From Variovorax sp. JS1663 (GTDB lineage: Bacteria > Pseudomonadota > Gammaproteobacteria > Burkholderiales > Burkholderiaceae_C), in NCBI RefSeq assembly GCF_002157355.1, contig NZ_LYMK01000043.1, positions 1-62,184 of the forward strand: DNA of 62,184 nucleotides. The letters run 5' to 3'. The translations under genes and the position numbers were made by a program. Every line of letters starts with the position of its first letter. Within the stretch, counting starts at the first letter, position 1. Under the pieces are notes generated by a model that was not told the DNA's origin, searched no databases, and saw nothing but the letters and a program-made list of their open reading frames with translations. Positions 51,036-59,711 of the stretch are shown piece by piece.

Positions 51036-51956
51036 ATGGCTGCATTGCCAACTGGTTTGTGCTCGCACGACTTTTCGGTTCATCAGCCGTTGGCGCTCCT
51101 GTCGCCAGATGAACTGTCGGAGCCCTCCGCTGACTTCCTAAGTGTTCGTTCCGTGCTCCTGCCGAGGACGGAACTGGTCGACCGTTCTTTTTTCTCGCCG
51201 AAGCAGCGCGAGCGCCTGCACGATCAGCTGATGTCTGCCGCGCCCTTCCCCCACCTGGTGCTGGAGAACATCTTCAATCCGGCGCTGCTGGAACTGGTCG
51301 TCGAGGAGTTCGACACCCAACCCGACAACTGGACCGAGGTCAAGAGCCGCTACGAATCGACCCGCCGCTCGGTGCTGGGCCCGACACTGGGGCCTGCGAC
51401 GCAGCTGTATTTCGACATCATCCATTCCGGCTGGTTCATCGACTGGCTGTCCTCCCTGACCGGCGTGCCCTACCTGCTGCCCGACCCCAAGCTGTTCGGC
51501 GGCGGGCTGCACGAAAGCCGCACCGGCGCGACCTTTGCTGTGCACCGCGATTTCAATCGCCACCGTCATCTGGGGCTGAAGAACGAGATGGTCTTCATCA
51601 CCTACCTCAACAAGGGATGGGACCCGGATTGGGGCTCCGGCCTGGAGCTCTGGGACAAGAAGCACGACCGCTGCGTGACCACCGTGCAGCCCGAGTTCGG
51701 CCGCACCATCCTGCTGCCGCACGGGCCGATCAGCTACCACGGCCACACCAAGCCGCTGCAGGCGCCGGACGACCGCCCGCGCCGCTCGGTCGCCGCCTAC
51801 TACTACAGCAGCCCGCTGGCCGGCAAGCAGCACGGCGACGAGTCGGCCTCGGTGTTCATGAAAACGCACCGCGTCGACCGTGCCAAGGCCGTTGCCCGCA
51901 TGCTGACGCCGCCGGTGCTTTGGCTTCTGGCACGAAAGATCGCCGGCCGCAGTTGA
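51036..51956 (+). CDS. 2-oxoglutarate/Fe(II)-dependent oxygenase (prolyl-4-hydroxylase-like)
   Basis: The 306-residue protein has an N-terminal segment, a helical part FPHLVLENIFNPALLELVVE, and the double-stranded beta-helix with FAVHRDFNRHRHLGLKNEMV (the HxD iron motif as HRD), GSGLELWDKKHDRCVTTV, and ILLPHGPISYHGHTKPL (distal His) followed by a conserved Arg (RRSVAAYYYSS). It probably hydroxylates an amino acid or a carrier-bound substrate. It lies 348 bases before the NRPS-PKS gene on the same strand and is likely a tailoring enzyme of that cluster. The ATG at 51036 follows GAGGAGG; an earlier in-frame ATG at 51000 lacks this. Confidence 0.87.
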   Translation: MAALPTGLCSHDFSVHQPLALLSPDELSEPSADFLSVRSVLLPRTELVDRSFFSPKQRERLHDQLMSAAPFPHLVLENIFNPALLELVVEEFDTQPDNWTEVKSRYESTRRSVLGPTLGPATQLYFDIIHSGWFIDWLSSLTGVPYLLPDPKLFGGGLHESRTGATFAVHRDFNRHRHLGLKNEMVFITYLNKGWDPDWGSGLELWDKKHDRCVTTVQPEFGRTILLPHGPISYHGHTKPLQAPDDRPRRSVAAYYYSSPLAGKQHGDESASVFMKTHRVDRAKAVARMLTPPVLWLLARKIAGRS

Positions 51957-52304
51957 CTACGGGGACGAGACGACCCGGTGCCAGAAAAGTGCTGATCTTT
52001 CCACGTTTCAGGATCATGAATCGGCGCGTACATGTAATCCCTAAGTATTCACATGTAAGAGTTCGCGCACAGTCGTGCCTTCGGCCTTTTCGGCGAATCG
52101 AACAAACGCAACAAGTGCATCGGCATATGTCGATAGGTGGATGCACAAGAGGGAGTAGCCGTACTTCTTGGTGGTTTGCAGCGCGCGTTCGTTCACGCAA
52201 GATGGGGTGCGAATTGATACTTTGTTAGTAAGCGGAGCGGCTGCGCCGAATGATTCGGTACGGCTTGTCGCAACCTGTAACAGACGATCGATCGAGGGGG
52301 CCCA
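51957..52304. other. Intergenic region before the NRPS-PKS gene
   Basis: The region is less GC-rich than its surroundings (for example 52090-52240) and probably contains the promoter of the assembly-line operon. I see no convincing -35/-10 pair, operator or terminator. A leftward 93-codon frame (52041-52322) has no motif and is not called. Confidence 0.4.
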
Positions 52305-55300
52305 ATGGAACGTCGTGCACATTCCGCTATCGAGTCAGCACCCGCGTCCGGGGCCACCTCGGGCCACGGGTACGGGAATGAGGGGCTTCCGCCAAGTGTG
52401 TTCTCGGCGACAGAGCTTCCGTCCGACCGTCGACGAACGCCGCAATCACGCTCTGCGCCTGCTGCGGTGAGCCTCAACCTGGGCGGCGAAGCAGTCGCAT
52501 CAGCCGCCCGGCTCGCCGAAGCAGCAGCAGCCTCGATCGAGTCCGTTCTTTTTTGTGTGTTCGCGGCCATGGTGCATTGGCTGACCCAACAGGAGAGTGT
52601 GCTCGTCGGCGCCCTCCCTGCAAAAGCACCGGGAAAGCTGCTCCCGATGCACTTGCCAGTTGCTCCCGGCATGACTTTGCGCCAACTCCTGGAGCGGAGC
52701 GATGCAGCTTTACGCGAAGGCAGTTGGCACGCCGAGGGACTGACCGAAGCTTTGCCACCGACGGAACAATCAGGCGCAGTACGCCCGACAACCTTCTTTG
52801 GCTTTGCCGCCGAAGCGATGCCGCCTCCCAACCTGCAGGCCGATCTGGTGCTGCAAGCAGGCGATACCCCTCAGGGGTTGAATCTGAACTCGCGCTACAA
52901 CAGCGAACTCTTCGATCGTTCCACCATCGAACGCTGGCTTCTCATCTATCGCGCTGCCTTGGCCCGATGGGCCGCAAACACGGAGATTGGTCTGGCGGAT
53001 GCCTTTGCGCTCACCGACGCCGATCGATCACTGCTTGCATCGTTCAACGCGACCGCAGTAGCACTGGAAGAGGGGCTGCGCATCGAGGTACTGATTGGCC
53101 GCCAAGTCGCTGCAACGCCAGATGCCATCGCCATCACCGCAGGTGGCGTGAGACTGAGCTTCAAAGACCTGGCTCAACGCGCAAACGGACTCACTGAGGC
53201 GCTGCGGGCACGCGGTGTCCAGGCTGGCGACCTCGTTGGACTTTCCTGTGACCGGAATGAGCACATGGTGGTGGCGCTCTACGGCATCCTGCAGGCAGGC
53301 GCCGGCTACGTGCCGCTGGATCCTTCGTTCCCTCCGGATCGCCTGGATTTCATGGCCGAAGACGCAGGCCTGCGGGTGATGGTCGTAGATGGCTCGACCG
53401 TCGATTGCTGGTCGGGAAAAGCGGTCTCCCTCGTGCGTGCCGATAACGTCACGTCCACAGGCATAGTCCCACCGCCACAAGCCGATCCGGAGGCGGTTGC
53501 GTATGTGATCTACACCTCCGGCTCGACGGGGCGCCCCAAGGGGGTGCGTGTGCCGCATCGCAGCGTGTGCAATCTGTTGACCAGCCTCCGTACTGTCCCG
53601 GGCCTCAGCGCTGACCATGTGACTCTCGCGGTGACGACGCTATCGTTCGACATCGCAGTGTCCGAGGTTCTGCTGCCGCTGACCATCGGCTCGCGCATCG
53701 TCATGGCGGACAAAGACCAGACCACGGACGGCATGCTGCTGCGTTCTCTCATCGAGCGTGAAGAGGTCACCTTTGTCGACGCAACCCCTTCGACCTGGCG
53801 TTTGCTGCTCGGGGCGGGTTGGTCTGGCCGCGCGGACATGCTGGCGATCTGTACCGGCGAGCCGCTTCCCCCAGACCTCGGCCGAAAGCTGCTCCCGATG
53901 GTGCAGCAGCTTTGGAACGGCTACGGCCCGACCGAGACGACGGTTTGGTCGAGCTTTCACCGGCTTGAGCAGGTCGATACGGTCGTGCCGATCGGCCGCC
54001 CAGTTGCGAACACCCAGTTCCACGTGCTGAATGCGGCGCTTCAGCCGCTTCCTGTCGGCGTGGTCGGCGAACTCTTCATCGGTGGCGCGGGCGTGACGCT
54101 GGGCTACCTGAATCGCCCCGAGCTCACATCGGAGCGCTTCGTAGCAAATCCGTTCGGCGCCCAGGACAACGCGGTGCTCTACAGAACCGGCGATCTGGGG
54201 CGCTGGCGTGCCGACGGCGTGCTCGAATGCCTGGGTCGCAATGACCATCAGGTCAAGATCCGTGGTTATCGCATCGAACTCGGCGAGATCGAGAACGCCC
54301 TCTTGCAGCATCCCGGCGTGCGCCAGACCGTGGTTATCCCGCGCGAGGACCAGCCCGGCAACGTGCGGCTGGTCGCCTATTTCACGACAGAGCGATCGCC
54401 AGGCGTGGAAGCGCTGCGCGCGCACCTCGGCACGCTGCTGCCGCCCTATATGGTGCCCAGCGCGTACGTCGTGCTCGATGTACTTCCGTTGCTTCCCAAC
54501 GGCAAGCTGGACCGCCGCTCCCTGCCTGCGCCGCTGGCAGAGCGCCCCGATTTGTCCGAGCCCTATGAAGAGGGCCGCAGCCCGGCGGAACGGCGCGTGT
54601 GCGCCGCCTTCGCAAAGGCGCTCGGGATCGACAAGGTGGGCCGCTCCGACAACTTTTTCGATCTGGGCGGCGACTCGCTGCTGGTCCTGAAGGTGTTGAC
54701 CGACCTGCAGCAGTCCAGCGCACAGCCGTTGTCGGCCAACCTGTTCTTCCAGCAACCAACGCCGCGCGCGTTGGCGCTAAAACTCGAAGGCGAAGCGCCC
54801 GCCCGACAGTTCGCAGCCCCACAGCAGCCTCGATCCAGGCCTTCCGCCGGCACGGACGAGCCGATCGCGTTGATTGCCATGGCGGGACGCTTTCCAGGCG
54901 CGGCTGATGTCGAGCACTTCTGGGACAACCTCTGCGCAGGGCGCGATTCGATCACATTCTTCGATGACGCGACACTCGACGCAGGTGTCAACGCTGCTCT
55001 CCGGGCCGACCCCAACTATGTTCGAGCGCGCGGGGTGATCGACGACGTCGAGTGGTTCGATGCCGCCTTCTTCGGCATCAACCCGAAGGAAGCACAGCTG
55101 ATGGACCCGCAGCAGCGCCTGTTCTTGGAGATCTGCTGGGAGTGCATGGAGCGTGCGGGCTACACCCCTGACCAGTGCCCGGGGTCGGTCGGCGTCTATG
55201 CCGGCATGTACAACGCCACCTACTTCCTGCAGCACGTCCAGAAGCGGCCTGAGCTGATCGAAGAGATGGGTGCGTTCCAGGTGATGCTCGCCAACGAGAA

Positions 55301-58300
55301 GGACTACATTGCGACGCGGGTGGCGCATCGCCTGAACCTGACCGGGCCCGCGATCGCGATTCACACCGCATGCTCGACCTCGCTCGTCGCTGTGGTGCAG
55401 GCGTTCCACGCGCTGCGTTCGGGGCAATGCGACATGGCGCTCGCTGGCGGCATCGCGGTTACCTGCCCACCACGCAGCGGATACCTCTACGAGGAGGGCG
55501 CCATGCTGTCACCCGACGGCCATACGCGCAGCTTCGACGTCAAGGCCAAGGGCACGGTATTCGGCGACGGTGCCGCCGTGGTGATGCTCAAGCGACTGGG
55601 CGATGCGCTTTCCGACGGCGACCCGATCTACGCCGTGCTGCGCGGCGCGGCAGTCAACAACGATGGAGGCGCCAAGGCCAGCTTCACGGCCCCGAATATC
55701 GACGGCCAGGCGGCCGTCATTTCGGCAGCGCTGGCGTCGGCTGGGGTCGATGCACGCAGCATCTCCTACGTCGAGACGCACGGCACGGCCACGCCGATGG
55801 GCGATCCGGTCGAGATCGAGGGCCTGACACGGGCCTACGCGCGCCACACGTCGGATATCGGCTTCTGCCGCATCGGTTCGGTCAAGAGCAACGTGGGCCA
55901 CCTCGTCACCGCAGCGGGCGCTGCCGGCCTGATCAAGACGGCGCTTTCGCTGCATCGCGAACGCATCCCGGCGTCGATCCACTTCCAAGCGCCCAATCCG
56001 GCCATCCGGTTCGACGCCACGCCCTTCCGGGTCAACGACTGCCTTCATCCATGGCCGCGCGGGGAAGCGCCGCGGCGCGCCGGTGTCAGCTCATTCGGCG
56101 TTGGTGGCACCAATGCCCACGTGATCGTTGAAGAAGCTCCTTTGCGCGCGGATTCGGACGTGTCAGCCACACCTCAGGTGCTGGTGCTCTCGGCCCGCAC
56201 GCCAACGGCATTGGCGGCAGCCCGCACGCGGCTGGCCGATCACCTCGAGGCCCATCCCGGCATCTGCCTGCCCGATGTGGCCCATACGCTTCGCGTCGGC
56301 CGCAAGGCCTTCGCGCATCGGGCCTGCGTCGTCGCACGCTCCCCCGTTCAGGCGGCAGCCGCATTGCGCGCGGCCGACGCATTGGGAACGGCCAGCGGGA
56401 CAACGGCGGCGTGGGTGCCGCAGCCGGTCCTGATGTTCCCGGGCCAGGGCGCGCAGTACGCAGGAATGGGGCGGGCGCTGTATCTGACCGATACGGCGTT
56501 TCGTGCCGCCTTCGACGAGTGCCTGCTGGCCTTCGAGGGCATGCTCGGCTTCGACCTGCGCGAGCGCATGTTCTCGGACGATGCTGCCGCGCTGGCGCCG
56601 ACCTCGGTCACGCAGCCCGCTACCTTCGCGCTCGAATACGCGCTGGCGCGCCAGTTGATGTCGCTGGGCGTGACGCCCGTGGCGATGATCGGCCACAGCG
56701 TGGGCGAGTTCGCCGCCGCCGTGCTGGCCGGCGTGATGCGCCTGGAGGATGCGGCCCGCCTGGTCGCACGCCGCGGCGCGCTGATGCAGGCGCAGCCGGC
56801 GGGCATCATGCTCTCGGTCCGCCTGGCCGCCGCCGAGTTGCTGCCGCTCTTGCCCGAAGGCATCTCGCTGGCCGCCGACAACGGCCCCGCGGTCTCGGTG
56901 GCCGCCGGGCCGGCCGAAGCCATCGAGCAGCTGCGCGCCGCGCTGGAAGCCAAGGGCTTCGTCGCCAAGGCGCTGCAGACCTCGCATGCCTTCCACTCCG
57001 CGATGATGGAGCCGGCCGTCGCGCCCTTCGAGGCGCTGGTCGGCCAACTCACGCTCTCGGCGCCCCGCCTGCCGATCTACTCCACCCTCACCGGCCGCCT
57101 GCTGACGGCCGAGGAAGCGACCGATCCGCGCTACTGGGCCCGCCACCTGCGCGAGACGGTGCGCTTCTCGCCCGCCGTGCGCGAAGTGCTGGCGCAGCTC
57201 GCGCATCCGCTCTTCGTCGAAATCGGGCCGCGCAACACGCTGGCCACCCTGGTGCGCCAGCATGCCACCAAGGTGCTCCCCGCAGTGGCCATCGAATTGC
57301 TCGGCGACCGCCCCGAAGGCGAGTGCAGCGCCTGGCGGCTCGCCGCTGGCCGCCTGTGGACGATGGGCGCCGAGGTCAATCTCGTCGCGCTTGACGAGCG
57401 CGCAAGCAAGCATCGTGTGCTGCTGCCGACTTATCCGTTCGAGCGCAAGCGCTTCTGGGTCGACATTGCCGCCTCCGAGGTGCCCGCTCTTTCCCCTGCC
57501 TGTGCCGCCCTGACCATCCCTCTTTCGATTCCGGAGTTGCCGATGACAATCGCTACTGCTGCACCCCCGCGCCGCGCGTCCCTCGTCATGCGCCTGCGCG
57601 AGCTGTTCGAGAACCTCTCGGGCATGGACATGAGCGGCGTCCAGAGTGGATCGCCTTTCGTCGAGATCGGACTCGACTCGCTCACGCTCACGCAGGCTGC
57701 CATCCAGGTCAAGAAGCATTTCAAGGCCAACCTGACCTTCCGCCAGTTGATGGAGAGCTACCGTAGCTTCGACGCGCTGGCGGAATTCCTCGACGAGACG
57801 CTTCCGCCAGATCCTGTTGCGACCTTCGCGCCTGCGGCAGCTGCCGTTCCCACAGTCGCACCCGCCGTGGCTATGCCGCCTGTGACGGCCGGGGTTGCGC
57901 TTGCTACGCAAACAGCGACCGTCCCCCCGCCGGCCGGTTTGGCGAACGGCAACGGCATCCTCCTGCAGCAGATCATCGCCCAGCAGATGCAACAGACGCA
58001 GTTGATGCAGCAGCAACTCGCATTGCTGCTGGGCGGGCAGACGCTTCCGGCCAACACCTCGCTGCCGGCACTGGCGGTGGAGCAACCTGCGCCCATGACT
58101 ACCGCCGCGGCCACGACGTCCAACAACTCCGAAGCCGCGGCCGAGGAGCTCGCCCCCGCCGCGCCCAAGTACGACGTCAAGAAGGCCTTCGGCGCGATCG
58201 CGCGCATCCACACCCAGAGCAAGGAGCCCACCGAGCGCCAGAAGGCGCGGCTCGCGGCCTTCACGCGGCGTTATGTCGAGCACACGCAGAAGAGCAAGGC

Positions 58301-59711
58301 CTTCACCGAGCGCAACCGCCCGCACATGGCCGACCCGCGCGTGGTCAACGGCTTCCGTCCCGCGACCAAGGAGATCACCTACCAGATCGTGATCGAGCGC
58401 TCCAAGGGTTCGCGCCTGTGGGACATCGACGGCAACGAGTACGTCGACACGCTCAACGGCTTCGGCATGAACCTCTACGGCTGGCAGCCAGACTTCGTAC
58501 TCGATGCAATCCGCAAGCAGCTCGACGCCGGTTTCGAGATCGGCCCCCAGCATCCGCTGGCTGCCGAGGTGACCAAGCTCGTATGCGAACTGACGAAGTT
58601 TGACCGCGCAGGCCTGTGCAACACCGGCTCCGAGGCCGTGATGGCGGCGCTGCGCATCGCGCGCACCGTCACCGGCCGCAGCACCGTGGTGCTGTTCACC
58701 GGCTCCTACCACGGCACCTTCGACGAGGTGCTGGTGCGCGCCGGCCGCAACGCCAAGGGCATGTCGGCGGCACCGGGCGTTATGCAAGGCATGTTCGGCG
58801 ACGTGCGCGTGCTGGACTACGGCACGCCCGAGGCGCTGGAATTCATCCGCGCCAACGCGGACGACCTGGCCGCGGTGCTGGTCGAGCCGGTGCAGAGCCG
58901 CCGGCCCGACTTCCAGCCGAAGGAATTCCTGCGCGAGGTGCGCGCGATCACCGAGAAGTCCGAGACCTGCCTGATCTTCGACGAGGTCATCACGGGCTTC
59001 CGCTCGCACCTGGGCGGGGCGCAGGCCGTGTTCGGCATCCGCGCCGACCTGGCCTGCTACGGCAAGGTGATCGGCGGTGGTCTGCCTGTCGGCGTGATCG
59101 CCGGCAAGCGCACCTACATGGACGCGCTGGACGGCGGCCCCTGGCAGTACGGCGACGACTCCATGCCCACCGTGGGTGTGACCTACTTCGCCGGCACCTT
59201 CGTGCGCCATCCGCTGGCGCTGGCTGCAGCCAAGGCTTCGCTAGAACAATTGAAACAGGACAACAACAAGCTGCAGTCCCAGCTCAACCTGCACACCGCG
59301 GCCATGGCCGACGAGCTCTCGGCCTTCTGCCGCGAGGTCGGCGCGCCGGTCGAGATCCGCTACTTCTCCTCGCTGTGGCGCGTGAGCTGGCTCGAGGACC
59401 ATCCGCTGCAGGACCTGCTGTTCGCGATGATGCGCAGCCGCGGCGTCCACATCCTGGACAACTTCCCCTGCTTCATGACCACCGCGCACACGCAGCAGGA
59501 CATCGCGACCATCAAGTCGGCCTTCAAGGAATCGATCGCCGAGATGCAGGAAGCCGAGCTGCTGCCGCGCCGCGCTGTGAACAAGCTGGCCTTCGACTCT
59601 TCCCACCCCCCAGCGCCTAACGCACGCCTGGGGCGCGATAAAGACGGGCAAATCGCCTGGTTCGTGCCCGATCCCCGGGCACAGGGCCGATTCACAAAGT
59701 ACCAAGCATGA
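52305..59711 (+). CDS. Hybrid NRPS-PKS: (C-remnant)-A-PCP-KS-AT-ACP-aminotransferase
   Basis: The 2468-residue protein begins with the C-terminal lobe of a condensation domain (about 60-240) without HHxxxDG. Then: adenylation domain (about 260-740; YTSGSTGRPKG at 403-413, NGYGPTETT at 538-546, YRTGDLGR at 626-633, NGKLDR at 732-737), PCP (GGDSL, Ser791), ketosynthase (about 852-1280; Cys1023 in TACSTS, His1159, His1199), acyltransferase (GHSVG Ser near 1465; HAFHS, which predicts malonyl-CoA), ACP (GLDSL Ser near 1791), a Gln-rich linker (about 1885-1915), and a class III PLP aminotransferase (about 1960-2440; GKVIGGGLPVG with the PLP Lys). No ketoreductase is present, so the beta-keto group should be aminated to a beta-amino acid. 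The ATG follows GAGGGGG and is kept as start. Confidence 0.93.
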   Translation: MERRAHSAIESAPASGATSGHGYGNEGLPPSVFSATELPSDRRRTPQSRSAPAAVSLNLGGEAVASAARLAEAAAASIESVLFCVFAAMVHWLTQQESVLVGALPAKAPGKLLPMHLPVAPGMTLRQLLERSDAALREGSWHAEGLTEALPPTEQSGAVRPTTFFGFAAEAMPPPNLQADLVLQAGDTPQGLNLNSRYNSELFDRSTIERWLLIYRAALARWAANTEIGLADAFALTDADRSLLASFNATAVALEEGLRIEVLIGRQVAATPDAIAITAGGVRLSFKDLAQRANGLTEALRARGVQAGDLVGLSCDRNEHMVVALYGILQAGAGYVPLDPSFPPDRLDFMAEDAGLRVMVVDGSTVDCWSGKAVSLVRADNVTSTGIVPPPQADPEAVAYVIYTSGSTGRPKGVRVPHRSVCNLLTSLRTVPGLSADHVTLAVTTLSFDIAVSEVLLPLTIGSRIVMADKDQTTDGMLLRSLIEREEVTFVDATPSTWRLLLGAGWSGRADMLAICTGEPLPPDLGRKLLPMVQQLWNGYGPTETTVWSSFHRLEQVDTVVPIGRPVANTQFHVLNAALQPLPVGVVGELFIGGAGVTLGYLNRPELTSERFVANPFGAQDNAVLYRTGDLGRWRADGVLECLGRNDHQVKIRGYRIELGEIENALLQHPGVRQTVVIPREDQPGNVRLVAYFTTERSPGVEALRAHLGTLLPPYMVPSAYVVLDVLPLLPNGKLDRRSLPAPLAERPDLSEPYEEGRSPAERRVCAAFAKALGIDKVGRSDNFFDLGGDSLLVLKVLTDLQQSSAQPLSANLFFQQPTPRALALKLEGEAPARQFAAPQQPRSRPSAGTDEPIALIAMAGRFPGAADVEHFWDNLCAGRDSITFFDDATLDAGVNAALRADPNYVRARGVIDDVEWFDAAFFGINPKEAQLMDPQQRLFLEICWECMERAGYTPDQCPGSVGVYAGMYNATYFLQHVQKRPELIEEMGAFQVMLANEKDYIATRVAHRLNLTGPAIAIHTACSTSLVAVVQAFHALRSGQCDMALAGGIAVTCPPRSGYLYEEGAMLSPDGHTRSFDVKAKGTVFGDGAAVVMLKRLGDALSDGDPIYAVLRGAAVNNDGGAKASFTAPNIDGQAAVISAALASAGVDARSISYVETHGTATPMGDPVEIEGLTRAYARHTSDIGFCRIGSVKSNVGHLVTAAGAAGLIKTALSLHRERIPASIHFQAPNPAIRFDATPFRVNDCLHPWPRGEAPRRAGVSSFGVGGTNAHVIVEEAPLRADSDVSATPQVLVLSARTPTALAAARTRLADHLEAHPGICLPDVAHTLRVGRKAFAHRACVVARSPVQAAAALRAADALGTASGTTAAWVPQPVLMFPGQGAQYAGMGRALYLTDTAFRAAFDECLLAFEGMLGFDLRERMFSDDAAALAPTSVTQPATFALEYALARQLMSLGVTPVAMIGHSVGEFAAAVLAGVMRLEDAARLVARRGALMQAQPAGIMLSVRLAAAELLPLLPEGISLAADNGPAVSVAAGPAEAIEQLRAALEAKGFVAKALQTSHAFHSAMMEPAVAPFEALVGQLTLSAPRLPIYSTLTGRLLTAEEATDPRYWARHLRETVRFSPAVREVLAQLAHPLFVEIGPRNTLATLVRQHATKVLPAVAIELLGDRPEGECSAWRLAAGRLWTMGAEVNLVALDERASKHRVLLPTYPFERKRFWVDIAASEVPALSPACAALTIPLSIPELPMTIATAAPPRRASLVMRLRELFENLSGMDMSGVQSGSPFVEIGLDSLTLTQAAIQVKKHFKANLTFRQLMESYRSFDALAEFLDETLPPDPVATFAPAAAAVPTVAPAVAMPPVTAGVALATQTATVPPPAGLANGNGILLQQIIAQQMQQTQLMQQQLALLLGGQTLPANTSLPALAVEQPAPMTTAAATTSNNSEAAAEELAPAAPKYDVKKAFGAIARIHTQSKEPTERQKARLAAFTRRYVEHTQKSKAFTERNRPHMADPRVVNGFRPATKEITYQIVIERSKGSRLWDIDGNEYVDTLNGFGMNLYGWQPDFVLDAIRKQLDAGFEIGPQHPLAAEVTKLVCELTKFDRAGLCNTGSEAVMAALRIARTVTGRSTVVLFTGSYHGTFDEVLVRAGRNAKGMSAAPGVMQGMFGDVRVLDYGTPEALEFIRANADDLAAVLVEPVQSRRPDFQPKEFLREVRAITEKSETCLIFDEVITGFRSHLGGAQAVFGIRADLACYGKVIGGGLPVGVIAGKRTYMDALDGGPWQYGDDSMPTVGVTYFAGTFVRHPLALAAAKASLEQLKQDNNKLQSQLNLHTAAMADELSAFCREVGAPVEIRYFSSLWRVSWLEDHPLQDLLFAMMRSRGVHILDNFPCFMTTAHTQQDIATIKSAFKESIAEMQEAELLPRRAVNKLAFDSSHPPAPNARLGRDKDGQIAWFVPDPRAQGRFTKYQA

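Noticed and set aside
56163..59210. Very long leftward open frame (about 1000 codons) antisense to the NRPS-PKS
   Set aside because: It is a by-product of GC-rich codons in the true gene: composition is dominated by Arg, Gly, His and Ala, with no motif, and it covers several domains of an unmistakable assembly-line protein.
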